A DNA stretch of 64,000 nucleotides from Chlorella sorokiniana (lineage: Eukaryota > Chlorophyta > Trebouxiophyceae > Chlorellales > Chlorellaceae), in NCBI GenBank assembly GCA_025917655.1, contig CP084614.1, positions 2,418,001 through 2,482,000 on the forward strand, in the 5' to 3' direction. The translations under genes were made by a program, and so were the position numbers. Shown one piece after another: positions 33,707 to 45,497 of the stretch (its first letter is position 1; each line of letters begins with the position of its first letter). Below the pieces are notes generated by a model. The model made no database searches, was not told the DNA's origin, and saw nothing but the letters and a program-made list of their open reading frames with translations.

Positions 33707-35173
33707 TCAGTCAAACGTCGCCCAGCCTTCCTCTGCCGCGGGTGCTGGGCTGGCCGCCGCTGCGGGCGCAGCTGGTGCTGCGCCGCTGCCTGCAGGTCCC
33801 CACCCCAGCAGGTCGCCAGCTGGCTGCTGCGGCGGCGCCGCCAGCACGCCCGCTGGCTGGCCCGGGCGGCGGCGCCAGGGGCGCCAGCTTGCCGGGCGGT
33901 GCCGCCGCCCGCGTGCCCCATGCGGGACAGGAAGCTGTCTCCCTCTGCAGCTGCGTGCTCCTTTTTCTTCATTGTGATCCTGCACCAGCGCAGCACACAG
34001 CGTGACTCAATCTTGCATCGCAACCGCGCTCAGATGCCCGGTTTGCAATGCCACCCCGCATCGGACGCACGCCAGGGGGTGGATCTCACCACCCTACACG
34101 CATGGCCCCCCGCCGGCTATTGCCTCTCCTCCCGCCGGGCCCCCAGACACACACACACAGTTGCAGGCCCACACACGCACTTGATGGTCTCCCCCTCCCT
34201 CAGGCTCAGGTCTCCGGTTGAGCGGTAGAGCGCCGCGGCCTCGGGCAGCCGGCTGGCAGCGGCCGCCAGCGGGTCGTCGGCGGCCGAGATGGCGGCCATG
34301 TCGGCGGCGCGCCGCTGCTGCCGCTCGTGGTCCTGGATGGCGACGTTGAAGTCAAAGGCGGCGGCGCGGTCCGAGAACGACACCCCCAAAGGCGTGCCGC
34401 TTGCTGGCCCCATCCTCCAGGCGCCTGCGGCGGCGGCAGGGGGCGTAACCGCCCGGCGGAGCCACATCAATGTGGGGGGGCCGGACGGGGGGCCGGCGGG
34501 CAGGGCGGGCAGCAACCGCGGGAGGCACATGAACGTGGGGCAGGGGCCGTGGTGGAGCCAGGCAGGTGGTGTTCAAATCAGCTCCGCGGTTACGGGCGCC
34601 AGCCTTGCGTGGAGCAAGCGAGCCGGCGGGCGGGCTGTTGGGTGCAGGCTGCGGGCGCGGGCTCACAGCACAAAGTTGCGGCTGGAGTCAGCGGCCTGCT
34701 CCACCGCAATGTTCGCTTGGCCCGGCGGCACGGGCGCCACGCCAAACAGCTCCCCCTGCAGGGAGCAAGGGATCTTTCCTTACGGAGGTGCCCCGTGTAC
34801 AGCCTGCCGAACGTGGAGCGCGTGCAAGCGGCCCCGCTGCCGGGCGGCCCGCCGCGGCAGCTGGGCTGGGAGTGAGAGCACTTGGCCGCGCCGCGATCGG
34901 CGGACCGATGTGGCGTATGTGGCTGCTTGGGCTGCCAACTGTTGGGCAACGGCTGCCGCCTTTCCAAACCCAGTGCCAAAGCGCGGCGGCGGCTCACGTC
35001 TGAGGGTCCTCCAGACGGATTTCCAGCGCCTCCCCCGCCGCCACCACGCGCACGCGGCCGCTGAAGATGCGGTCGGCCACCCGCCACTCGCCGCTGCGCC
35101 AGCCGCTGGCCCCCACGCGCGGCGGTATTCTGAACACGTCCAGATCCTTGTGCACAAACAGCACCTGCTCCAT
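33707..35173 (-). CDS. NECAP: NECAP-like clathrin coat accessory protein
   Basis: NECAP proteins regulate AP-2 and other clathrin adaptors in endocytosis, binding through a PH-like domain and a C-terminal WxxF motif. Exon 1 begins MEQVLFVHKDLDVFRIPPRV, then GEWRVADRIFSGRVRVVAAG and EALEIRLEDPQT. Exon 2 reads GELFGVAPVPPGQANIAVEQ and ADSSRNFVL. Exon 3 reads RLEDGASKRHAF and then FSDRAAAFDFNVAIQDHERQ, the most conserved NECAP block. The next exon starts ITMKKKEHAAAEGDSFLSRM. The C-terminal frame ends EEGWATFD, matching the adaptor-ear-binding WxxF. Frame is lost at the exon 2 start (a four-G run that should be five), inside exon 3 and in the Gly/Ala tail. The ATG at 35173 directly follows a possible acceptor, so an upstream exon may exist. 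Confidence 0.8.
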
Positions 35174-35565
35174 CTGCGGCGGCAGGGCGGCACAGGCGGC
35201 GGAGACGGGTGAGGGCTGCAGGCGGCGGTGGCAGGGGCACAGCGCCGTGCCGCAGAGTGCGTGCCTCGCTTCGACGAGAACAGTCATGCCGTTACATACT
35301 GCTGCGAAGCTCACGGCGGGACAGCTGAAGGGGAGAAGCTCGGGTGGAGCGGTCAAGGGCCGATCGAGTGTCCAGCACAAGAAGATCGGTTTCAGACGAT
35401 ACCGGTGGCTGCAGATCAATATTGATTGCTGATACCGGCCTGGTTGCAATCCGCAACCGTGTGGAAGCGGGACCCGAGGTACAGTGGCGCCGCAAAGATA
35501 TCGATGGATGCATTTCGGGATAATTACGATGCCGGCGATGAGCAAGTCCTGCTTTAGTAACTGGT
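35174..35565. promoter_or_regulatory. Shared 5' region of NECAP and thioredoxin-like gene
   Basis: 392 bases between divergent start codons. No motif recognised beyond moderate A+T richness around 35390-35560. Confidence 0.35.
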
Positions 35566-36253
35566 ATGCAGCATTGGGTGCCCAACACGAGTCCACAGCA
35601 AATTGCTCTCGCATTCTCTGAGGCTGCCGTGCTCTACGTGCACGCTCCCTGGTGAGACGGCCACGCTCATGCCGTGGATCACTTACTGATGCGGGTTGCG
35701 CTGGTTGCACGCCTGGCCGCCGCTGACGCCCGTCGCCTGGACCACGTCGCTCCACTGCACCCATGCCTGCTTCGTTGTTGCGCCCCGCTGCCACGCCCGC
35801 AGGTGCTTCCGCTGCAAGCAGGTGGCAGACAAGGTTGCGGGGTTCCCCGCCGACTTTCCTGGGCTGCGCTCTTTCGCCGTTGACCTGCAAGAGGTGGAGG
35901 AGATCGGGGAGCTGCTGGGCATCACCGCCCTGCCCACCTTCGTGCTGCTCCGCGGCGGCGCCGAGGCCGCCAGGCTGGCAGGCGTGCCGCAGCAGCGGCC
36001 GGCGCGGGCCCTGGCGCAGGCCGTGCGTCAGCACCTGCAGGCGGGCGGCGGCGGCGGCGGCGGCAGCGGCAGCAGCCCGGCCGTTGGCCTTGAGGGGCCA
36101 AGGCAGCGCGGGCAGGGCGGGGCAACGCAGCGGGGGAGCACAAGGCGCGATGAGCAAGCGGCGCGGGGCGCGTCCCAGGGCGCCGCGGCGGCCGCCAGCG
36201 AGGAGGACGGCGGCGGCGCGCGCCGCCGCACGCCTCCCGCCGCGCCGCGCTGA
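35566..36253 (+). CDS. Atypical thioredoxin-like domain (WCFRC active site)
   Basis: Predicted thiol-disulfide oxidoreductase. Exon 1 (35566-35651) encodes MQHWVPNTSPQQIALAFSEA followed by AVLYVHAPW. The phase-2 join to the exon at 35803 gives WCFRCKQVADKVAGF, so the active site is WCFRC instead of WCGPC. The fold continues LRSFAVDLQEVEEIGELLGI and TALPTFVLLRGGAE with the conserved cis-proline. After about residue 105 the sequence becomes Gly/Ser/Arg-rich, and in this frame it stops at 36253. There is no 3' untranslated space before RAD17, whose first ATG (36150) lies inside this tail. The domain may be its own protein, the first cistron of a dicistronic mRNA, or the N-terminus of a thioredoxin-RAD17 fusion. 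Confidence 0.7.
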
Positions 36254-39200
36254 CGCTCAGCCAGACGTCAGCCGGCGCCGACAGCGGCAGCGGGCGCAGC
36301 GGCGGCAGCGCGCTGGCCGAGCTCCTGGCAGGGTCCAGGCCGGCGGCGGCGGCGGCGCCCGCCGCCGAGGGGGCCCCGCCCCGCCCCCGGGCGCCCATGC
36401 GCGCGCCGGCGGCGGCGGCGGCGCCGCCGCCGCCGCCGCCGGCGCCGCTGCTGCGGGGCGCGGGCCGCCCGGCGCAGGCGGCAGCGGCAGCGGCAGCAGG
36501 AGCGGGAGCGGCAGCGGGAGCAGGATCGGCGCCGCCGCCAGGCGAGCTGTGGGTGGAGCGTCATGCCCCCGCAGCGAGGCTGAGCTGGTGGTGCACGGGA
36601 AGAAGGTGGCGGAGGTGCGGGAGTGGCTGCAGCAGCAGCGCGACAGCCTGGGCCGCCCGGGTGCGACGGCTGCTGGTGGTATCAGGTTCGTGGGCGGGGG
36701 CAAGAGGGCGGGGTGGGGGCTTTCAGGCTGCACTCCAGCTGGCCGCTGCTGCCACATTGGGCCGCTGTGCTTGCTGCAATGAGGGCAGCGCTGGCACGTT
36801 AGCCGTGATGCACAGCCGCCGCCCGCAGCCTGCGGCCAGCGCCCGGCATCCGCGAGGAAGCTGGCCCCGACCCGCCTGCAGGCCCGCCCGGCTGCGGCAA
36901 GTCTGCCGTGGTGACGACCCTGGCGGCGGCGCTGGGCTTCCGCATAAGCGAGTGGCGGCCGCCGGGGGCGGTGGGGTGGGAGGAGGCGCGGCACGCGGGC
37001 ATGGAGCGCAGGTGCGCCCTCGCTGCCGGCGTACCGCCTGTACTGCCTGTGGTGCCCCGTGGTGCCAGCAGTGCAGCTCGTAGCTGGCCCCTCGCATGTG
37101 GGCTGCGCAATGGCTTTCGGCCACGCCCGCCGCCCTTGCCTGCCAGAGCTTTGCTCCTGTTGCAGCGTTGCGGTGCGTCGCGAGTGCAACCGGCGTGCCT
37201 GATGTACCGCCTTTGATGCCTCGTGTTGTACCGCAGGTCCAAGCTGGACGAGTTTGACGAGTTTGTGGCCCGCTCCAAGCTCCCCCACCTGTCCCTGCAC
37301 AGCAGCAGCGCTGGCGGCGACGTCGCCCCGCCGCCCCCAGCCAGGCGGCGGGCAGCCAGGCGGCGCCGCCCCGCTCGCGGTCGCGGCGGTGGGGGCCGGG
37401 GGAGGCGTGTGCCGCCCTCGCTGCTGCCCACGCTGGTGCTGATAGACGACCTCCCTCATGCGGCGGGGCCCGAGCAGCGCAGCCAGGTGGGAGGGCGCTG
37501 CATCGGTGCCAGCTGCGCGGGCTGCGCCTCGGCTGCCCACTCCAGCATGCATCCCATCCAGCGCATCCCCGGCCTCGGGAAAACAGCTCGTTGTGGCTGT
37601 CGGTGTGGCAGCCCGTCAGCGCTTGCTGCCCAATCCCGCAGGTGGCAACGGCGCTGGCCTCGCTGGCGGCAGGGGCGCGCTTTCCAGTCGTGCTGGTGGC
37701 CACAGAAGCTTCGGGCAGGGCCCAGCAGGAGAAAGGGCTCAGCGCGGCGGCGGGCGGCCGACACGGCCTGCACAAGGCAGGGCTGCCGCTGCCGACCGTG
37801 CTGGGGGTTGCTGCTGCCTGGCCTGAGTGTGGCTGGGGCGGCTGGGGGCTGGGGCGGGCGGGCCGGGCAAGTGCGGGGTATTTTTGTGCGTGTGTGGTTG
37901 GGTGGGGCGTTGAGCACATTCGTCCAACCCCGCCTGCCTACGCTGTCTTGCCTGCTTTTCAATACATGTACTTCTCCGCACATGTGCGCACTCAAGCCGC
38001 CCCCACTCCTCCCCCTCCTCCCAGGAGCTGCTGGCGGTGCTGGAGGCTCAGGGCGCCGCCGCCATCAGCTTCAACCCGCTGACGCCGCTGGGGCTGGCGC
38101 GCGCTCTGCGCGCTGTGCTGGACGCCGAGCGCCGCTCCCTGCCCGACCAAGACGTGGTGGCCATCGCGGAGCAGGCCAACGGCGACCTGCGCAACGCCAT
38201 CGCCACCCTCCAGTTTGTGTGCACGGGGCGGCGGCGGCGGCGGCGCCCAAGCCGCGCGGCCGCGGCGGCGGCGGCGGCAAGCGCAAGGCGGCGGCGGCGG
38301 CGGCGCGGCAGCGACGCGGGGGTGGGGGGTGGAGGCGTGGCTTTCGCTCTGCGAGACAGCTCCCTGTCGCTGTTCCACGCCCTCGGCAAGCTGCTGTACA
38401 ACAAGCGGAGGCCCGGCGGCGGCGGCGCGCGGCGGCGGCGCCGGCGGCGAGCCGCCAGCGGCGACAGACGGCTGCCCCTCCCAGCCCCCAAGAGGCAGCG
38501 GGAGGAGGGCGGCGGCGGCACGCAGCCCTGGACCGCACACGCGTTCTGGCAGGCAGCGGCGGCGGCGCGGCGCGGCAGCGCGCTGGACGGCGGCGCCCGG
38601 CGGCGGGGGCTCCCGCTGGCGGCCTGGGCGCAGCGGGAGCCGATGGAGTTTGACCCAGAGGCTGTGCTGGCGGCGGCGGGCCTGGATGCAGGTGCGCCGC
38701 CGCGGGCGCAGCAGCTGCTCGTGCTGCATGCCTGCGGTGGGGCTGAGCGCGGTGCGGCAGAGCTGCCTGTTTGCTGCCCCCCTCTCTCCTCCCTGTGCCT
38801 GAAGCTGGCCAGGCACCCCCTGCCGCCGCCGGCTCTCCACGGACCCGCTCCCACCGACCCCGCCTCCCCGCCCCCTGCCCCTGCCCCATGCAGGCTCCGT
38901 GGCTGCTTTCTTGCACGAAAACGTGCTGCACTTCATTGACGACGATGCGGCGGCAGACGCAGCAGGCTGCCTGGACGCCCTCAGCGCCGCCGACGTCCTG
39001 GCCAGCAGCCGGCAATGGGGGTGCGCCGCTGCGGCCGCCGCCTGCCCTTAGGGTGTCCCCGCCTGTCTGGATGCTGGCAACGGGTGCCGGCCCGGCTCTT
39101 ATCTGCCCAGCACCCGCTTTAAGCTTTAGGGGCGGCAACCTTGTGCAGTCCCTTTGCTATCCCCGTCTCTGTCTGGCTCTGTGCCAGCCTTGAAACATCC

Positions 39201-40002
39201 CTCCCACAAGAGTTCAGAGTATTTTCCTGGCCTGCGTGGCTGCATGCTGGCCTGCCGACGCGCTCCAAATCTTGCCGCCGCTCCGTGCCGCAGCCAGCGA
39301 TGCTTCCATGGAAGATGACGACACCGCTGGCGCCACGCTGCTGGACGCTGTCGCCGCCTCTGCGGCCGCCAGGGGGTGTGCTTCCACAACGCCCACCCCG
39401 CCCCCGCCGCTTCCTGCCCCTGAGGGCCCCGCGCTCTACGCCGCCGCGCGGGGCCGGCAGGCAAACGCGGAGGAGCTGAGCCGCAACACCGCGCCGGGCT
39501 GGGCCGTGATGGGGGGGCCGGGGTGAGAGCGGCCGCGGGGCGCACCATGGGCACATGTCGCGGCGCGGGTCGCTCGGCCGCTGCAAGAGAACGGCAGCCG
39601 TTGCTGTGTGCATCATGAACCCCTCTCTCTTTGGCTATTGTTGTGAGTGCAAGCACGCGCGCGCCCCCCACCCCCACCCACCCACCCGACACACACACCC
39701 TGTCTGCCCTGCGCAGGGCCCTGCAGTCGCCGGGTGTGCTGGCGGCTGAGCTGCTCCCCTTTGCCCGCTCGGTTGCCGCCCGCTGCCCCGACCCCGCGCT
39801 GCTGCGCGCTCCTGCCCGCCCGCTGGACCCGCTTCTGGGGCGGGCAGCTGTACGAGGAGGAGCGGGCGGCGGCGCCGGGGGCGGCTGGCGGCAGGAGCAG
39901 GAGGAAGGCCCTCGGCGGCGGCGGCGACGGTGGTTGGGCGGCGCCAAGGGCGCGCCAGCTGAGGATGGGATAGAGGAGGTGACAGATGAGGACGACTGGT
40001 GA
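36150..40002 (+). CDS. RAD17: RAD17 checkpoint clamp loader
   Basis: AAA+ protein that replaces RFC1 in the loader of the 9-1-1 clamp during DNA damage signalling in the nucleus. The proposed start is MSKRRGARPRAPRR at 36150, although the low-complexity N-terminus changes frame. GELWVERHAP then RSEAELVVHGKKVAEVREWL match the RAD17 N-terminal signature. Walker A is GPPGCGKSAVVTTLAAAL and Walker B is TLVLIDDLP. Later exons give ELLAVLEAQGAAAISFNPLT, AIAEQANGDLRNAIATLQF (sensor region), DSSLSLFHALGKLLYNKR and GSVAAFLHENVLHFIDDD. The C-terminus is acidic, GIEEVTDEDDW, like the clamp-binding tail of the family. Single missing bases are inferred at 36566-36570, near 36660 and at 39372-39376. An intron after about 37745 has no clear GT donor. 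Confidence 0.85.
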
Positions 40003-40535
40003 TGGGTTCCCAGTGTACACCGCCCGTCTGGGGATATTGGTGTCGCGTTTTTAAATTCATCGCCGCCCTCTCTTCTACCCTGCAAAAGGACCGCCTGTAG
40101 CTCATTTGCGCAATGCACACCCTGTGTCTGCCTTGAATGGATGCCCTGCTGCCCTGTTCGGCGTGCCCCGCTTGCCCTGCCCGCACCTTCGTCGCTGCTT
40201 CCATGCCAGCCTTATGCTACTGTTTTAGCAGTCATACACCGCAATGCTACCTGTCCCTTGATCTGACCTGCAGCTCAACCGCCCCTTTGCGACTGCTTGC
40301 TCCCGCCACTGCCCGCTTGCTGCTGCCTGCTGCCAAGCAGGAAAGCTGCCTTGCAACTGGGTCACCTCAAGCACGGCACTTATGGCATGCAACAAAGGAG
40401 TGGGGGCAGGCGGCCAGGATGGCAGGCACAGCGAAGAGCACGCAGGCGGCCAGCAGCACTTCTGCAGCGCATGTGGCAGGTCGGCGGGACGCGCCAACCC
40501 CCATCGTCTAATTGCTGGCTGCTGGCTGCTGGCCT
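40003..40535. other. Shared 3' flank of RAD17 and PRP38
   Basis: Convergent intergenic stretch with both 3' untranslated regions. No gene, repeat or clear TGTAA signal was recognised. Confidence 0.4.
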
Positions 40536-43080
40536 CTACTTGAGCGGCTTGAGGCCCAGCTTGGCACGCAAGGCGTTGGCCTCTGCAATCTCGTCCTTTT
40601 CGTCCAGCCTGGCCCGCTTCCCCCCCCGCCCCGGGCTGGCGCTGCGGCCGCGGCGCCGCTCCCGCTCGCGATCATCGCGATGGTCCCGCTCGCGGCGTTC
40701 GTCCCGCCGCCGGTCCCGGTCGTCGTACCGCTCCCTGCTGCGGCTGCGGCGCCGGCGGTCGTCGCGGCGGTCCCTGCTGCGGCTGCGTGGGCGGCGGTCG
40801 CGGCTTCGGTCGCGGCGGTCGCGGCTGCGGCTGCGATGCCGCCGCTCGTCGCGGGCGCGGCTGCGGGAGCGGCTCTGGTCGCGGCGGCGCCGCTCGCGGC
40901 TACGACTGCGCTCCCGCCGCCCATCATCCCGACCCCTGCTCCTGCTACGGCTGCGCCGCCCCAGCTGCCGCTCTCGCTCCCGCTTCTCATCCCGCGTCAG
41001 CTGCCACTTCTCGCGCTCCCGCCGCCGCTCCCGCTCCTCCGCCTCCTCGCCCACCTCCCCTTCCTCCTGCTGCGCCGCCGCCTGCTCCGCCGCAGCAGCC
41101 GCCTGCTGCAGCGCTTCCGCTTGCTCCTGCTGCTCCTCCTGCAGCAAGGAAGCGGTAGAATGGCACAACATTTGATTCGTCAACAATCCCAGCGTCGTCT
41201 GTGAGCATGCTCGCCACGCGTGGCGGCGGCGGCAGCTGCCAGCCCGCCACCCCCTGCCAACTGCACGCCAGCCGGCCGCGCCTGCGCGGCTGCCCTAGGC
41301 CCCTGCTGCGCGGCCCTTCCTTGCGTTTCAACACAACACAACGGGAGACCGGCAGGCACCCCCACCGCGCTGGCGCACCTCCAGCGCCGCCTCATCAAAC
41401 TCCTCATCCAGCACCGACACGCGCGGCTCCAGCTGCCCCGCCGTCTCCAGCGTCAGCCGCGCGGGCAGGCGCGGCAGCGCAATGGTGAAGAGCCGGTCCT
41501 TGTGCAGCATGTCGTCAATCAGCTGAGGGGGGGCGAATGACAGGTCAGAGGATCGACTCAAGGAGGGGTGAAAGCAGAGGCATAGCGCAAGGGGAGAGGA
41601 GGGGGAGAGCAGAGGCACAGCGCAAGGGGAAGGGGGACCAGGACTAGTAGCAGGTCGAACTTAGAAGAGGTAGGGCGGAGGGCGTTGAACAACCCGGGTG
41701 TCAGTGTGTCAGTGGCAGCCGCGCAGCAGGCGTGCAGCGCCTGCCGCCCCAGCACCCAACGCCCTCCCCACCCACGCCCGCCGCACCTCATCCACATGTC
41801 CCAGCTCCTCCTTGCCCTGCAAGCTGCGCACGCGCACCTGCAGGCCGGTGCGGGGATGGGGGAAGCAAAGAGCAAAGACTGCGGTGCTTTTTCTTGCAGG
41901 ACGGGCAGCGCAGCGCCCCAGCCCGTGCTCCTTCCTTTCTTTATCGCCACACCCCACCCTGTGCACAAACTGTAAGGCATACACATGCACCAACACACCC
42001 ACGGCACCAGCCCACGCAGTCTCCCAGTCTCCATCATCCAACGTCCCCACTGACACCCAACCACCACGTCATGCCCTCCCCTATCCCCAACCCCAACCCC
42101 ACGCGCCCACCTTTCTGTAGTCGTTGTACAGCGGCTCCAGGTACTGGTAGACGTCCAGCGGGCGCCCCACCAGACGCATGTAGAAGGCGCCTGGGGGTGG
42201 GGGTGGGGGGGCAGGGCAGGCAGGCGGCGGGCGTGGGGAGCGGCAGGGCGAGGGGCTCCCTGCTGACCGCGGGGCTGAAACCAGAGAGAGGCCTGGGGCA
42301 CAGCTCCTTGGCATGCTCGATGCTGCAGGTCAAAAACGCTGCACAGGCGGAGCGGCTGGGCGAGCAGGAGGGAGGCAGACGAAAGAAACGGAAAACTTAG
42401 GCAGCGCGCCGCGCAGCGCACCCAGCACGCGGAGGTACTTGAAGTCGTCGTTCTTGATGAACTCCACGATGATGTCCTTGTCCGGCTGGATCTGCAGCAT
42501 CTTCAGGATGAGGCAGATGAACTGGGTGGGCTTTTGCGGCTCGCCGTACATGCCGCCGACCTGCAGGGGAGGGGCCCCGGGAGGGAGAGGTTTGTCGGCG
42601 AGGGGCACAGCCTAACAAGCAGTGACCCCCGTCCCCAGTCACCACCCGAGCCCTTTGGTTGACTAGACCCTGACAGGCAAGTGAAAGTAGACGGAGCAGG
42701 CAGCACCCACCTCCTTCAGCTCCACCGCCTTGTCCACCAGCCGCTCCGCCGACAGGCCGAAACACTCCTGCTTCCAGTACAGGCTGTCGTAGATCTTCTG
42801 CCGGCTGATATACTCCACCAGGTTCTGCGGGGCGCGGGGAGGAAAGCAGGCAGTGCTGCAGCGGTCGTGCCCTTTGAGGGGCCAGCGGCGGCAGGTTCAA
42901 GCCGCCGTTGCCGCTGGGCCACAGTCGCGCTGGCATCGGCCTGAGCGATGGCGGTGTATGTACTATCGCACTGAACTCCCAACACAGAGCGCCTTAGGCT
43001 CGAAAACTAGCTCTGCCGAAGCCCACCTGCGGGTTCGTGCCATGGATGGCGTTTGCCTCTTTGTCCGTGCGGTTAGCCAT
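40536..43080 (-). CDS. PRP38: Pre-mRNA-splicing factor PRP38 (PRPF38A) with RS tail
   Basis: Spliceosome component needed at activation, when U1 and U4 leave the B complex. Exon 1 (ATG at 43080) is MANRTDKEANAIHGTNPQ, ending at 43027. Then come NLVEYISRQKIYDSLYWKQE, CFGLSAERLVDKAVELKEVG, PTQFICLILKMLQIQPDKDI, IKNDDFKYLRVLGAFYMRLV, RPLDVYQYLEPLYNDYRKV, ELIDDMLHKDRLFTIALPRL and GQLEPRVSVLDEEFDE. The last exon (about 41145-40536) starts with a Gln/Glu/Ala coiled coil and becomes a long Arg/Ser/Asp/Glu domain of RS and RD dipeptides, ending ALRAKLGLKPLK. Metazoan PRPF38A has a comparable RS tail, a target of SR protein kinases. The gene reads cleanly, with no frame break noticed. Confidence 0.93.
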
Positions 43081-43628
43081 GATCGCGTCTGCTTGCTCCT
43101 GTTTTCACACCAAGAAGGAGCCGCCGCTGCGCGCCCAGCCGATGGCCGGGTGATGAGCCCGCCCGCCTCTGTCTGCCTGTAAACTTACTAAATATGCCAA
43201 AGTTACGTGCAGATCAAGGCGATGCGCCGCAACAAACAACCACGATGGAGGGCCAGGTCAGCTCCAGCATCACAACAGGCGGCTGCGTCAAAAGCCCGAC
43301 TCCTGAGCAAGTACCATGGCTTGTGCCATGTGGCTTATGTATGCTGCTAATATGTACCTTGGATGATCTAATGAAGATCAAATCATTGCATGCAAGCGAC
43401 AGTTTCAGTGATAAATGTCCTTATGCCGCATGCTGCTTGTCAAAGGTTCACAGCAGGCGGCGGTCGTGGGCGCACGTAACACATCGGCAGATCTGCTGCC
43501 GGCTGCGAGTTTACCTCTTTCCACATCAAAGCTTCCATTTCATTGGTGTTGGGTGGGCAGCGAGTGGTTACAGCATTGCCAGAGCCTGCATAACAAAAGC
43601 TTGCACATGCACAACCAGGCTGCCCTCC
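43081..43628. other. Intergenic region between PRP38 and biotin-protein ligase
   Basis: Promoter of PRP38 and 3' flank of the ligase gene (both minus strand). A+T-rich around 43180-43420. No coding feature recognised. Confidence 0.4.
43568..43572 (-). promoter_or_regulatory. Candidate poly(A) signal (TGTAA) for biotin-protein ligase
   Basis: TTACA on the plus strand, 57 bases after the ligase stop codon on the minus strand, matching the algal TGTAA motif. Confidence 0.45.
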
Positions 43629-45497
43629 TCACTGCGGCAGCTTGCGGCGGACCAGGCCACGAAAGAAGTCGAGGCTGTTGCCGTCGGGGTGCAGCTCGTA
43701 CCGCTCACCCGCCGCATCCGTGGCCTGCAGTACGGATGCCCGTGACCAACATGAGCGGCAAACCGCGGCGGCAGCAGCCACACAGGGGCAGCAGCGAGCG
43801 CAGTGCTGCCAGCACAGGCCTCCCAAGCAGCGCTGCCTTTGTTCCAAGCCGGTGCAGGATCCCCACAGCGAGCTGCGCCCTGCGCCGCCGCCGCCCTCAC
43901 CAGCAGGTAGCCGCTGGGGCTCAGCCCGCGGATCGTCACCGGGATGCGCTGCTCCCCCTCCTCCAGCTCCACCTGCGGCAGCGCAGCGAGCAGAGCGGGC
44001 CTCCATCCAAGCAGTGTCCCTAGCCGCAGCAGCAGCAGTGGGGTTGTGCAGCAATGGGTACCCGCTGCGAAACGTTCTGTGGCATCACCGCTGTGGGCCC
44101 TGTCCCACGGCCCAACCCATACTGCCTCAGCGCGCACCTGCTGGTCGGAGTGCAGCCAGTGGCGGCAGTACTCCTCCTCAAACGGCTGGAAGCCTTGGCT
44201 CGCCAGCTGCGCCAGCATGGGTTCCAGCCGGGACAGCAGCGCCGCCAGCAGCGCCTCGCGGCTCACGGGCTCCGCGCTGGGGGCCTGCCGCTGCCGCCCT
44301 CCCCCGCCCCCGGCCCCTGCTGCCCCTGCGGCTGCTGCTGGAGCTGGGAGGCCCCGTGCTGCAGATTGCCAGCAGCGGCTGCCGCTGCCGCTTGCTCGAT
44401 CAGCTCGTCCACGCAGGTGGTGGGCTGGCGGTTGCTGAGATTCAACCCGACGCCCATGATGACGTAAAACTGGCCGTCGCGGTAAGAGCTATGGCACAGG
44501 ATGCCCCCAGCTTCTGCCCGGCTGCATACACGTCGTTGGGCCACTTGATGCGCACATCCACGGTGCCTCCCTGCAGCCGACCCGGGAACCCAGCATGGTG
44601 AGATGGCAGGACTGGGTAAGGCAGCGAGGCAGCAAGGCAGCGAGGCAGCAAGGCAGCCGCCTGGGCAAAGCACGAGCCCCAGCCGCGGTGGGCAGCCAGG
44701 AGGTGCATCGCAGTGGGCAGCGGTCGCAGGCAGCCGGGAACTGCGGGCGAACCGCCGCACCTGCAGCCGCGCCGCCGCTTCTGCCTGTACCGCCTGCACC
44801 ACTGCCAGGGACACGATGTACTGCACAAAGGGCAGGCGCTGCCCTGGTATGGCCAGCCGGGTGCAGGCCGAGAACATGAGGCAGCCGTCGGGCGACTCCC
44901 AGCGGTTACCCCGCGCCCTGCGGCAGAGACCAGGCGGTGAGCTGGGCAGCGGGTGGGTGCGGCGTTGGATTATCGCCGCCGCCGCCACGGGGCTGGCCAC
45001 ACGCGCTGGGCGGCATGCACGCTCCTGTCGCATGCGGCGCGGGCAGGCGTGCAGGGCGCCGCGCACCCTTGCCGCCGAGCTGCTTGTCGGCCACAAAGAC
45101 GAGCCCGTCTGGCAGCCTGGCCACGTTCTCCTGCACCACCACCTGGGTGGAGGCGGTGACGGCGGCAGTGAACAGCACCCTGCCCAGCACCCGCGTGTCC
45201 AGGGCCGCCAGGTACTGCCTGCCGTTGAAGGTGCCGCAAGCGCCGGCGGCTGGAGAGCCGTCGCCGTCGCTGAAGGCCAGCGTGCAGTGCTGCTCGGCGG
45301 AGTCGGCGCTGCCACGCTGCGCAACTAGGGGCCCTGCCTGCTTGGGGAAGGCGCAGCAATCGGCTTGTGGAACTGATAGACTCGTGCTTGGGGCAACACG
45401 TGGCAGGCTGGCTCACCGCCCGGAGAGCATTTGCTGCCGCCTCCAGCTCCGCCGACGTCGCCGCTTGCACACAGATGGTGCTGCCCTGAGCGGCCAT
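43629..45497 (-). CDS. HCS1: Biotin-protein ligase (holocarboxylase synthetase)
   Basis: Activates biotin as biotinyl-AMP and attaches it to carboxylases such as acetyl-CoA carboxylase. Exon 1 (ATG at 45497) gives MAAQGSTICVQAATSAELEA. Exon 2 has CGTFNGRQYLAALDTRVLGR and VVVQENVARLPDGLVFVADK. The adenylate-binding loop, normally GRGRxGxxW, follows: after KQLGGKG the next exon reads NRWESPDGCLMFS. The active-site stretch is DVRIKWPNDVYAAGQKLG, then GILCHSSYRDGQFYVIMGVG and LNLSNRQPT. The C-terminal domain has RIPVTIRGLSPSGYLLVRA and RYELHPDGNSLDFFRGLVRR, ending KLPQ. One base appears missing at 44909-44912, creating an apparent stop in the nucleotide loop, and another at 44504-44508 after QKLG. 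A longer N-terminal transit peptide is possible. An intron near 44615-44662 holds a GGCAGCGA/GGCAGCAA repeat. Confidence 0.88.
44615..44662. repeat. GGCAGCRA short tandem repeat in an intron
   Basis: About five units of GGCAGCGA or GGCAGCAA in an intron of the biotin-protein ligase gene. Confidence 0.7.

Noticed and set aside
40512-41204. Plus-strand alanine/proline/valine-rich open frame
   Set aside because: It is the complement of the Arg/Ser-rich tail of PRP38, whose codon pattern forces an open antisense frame.
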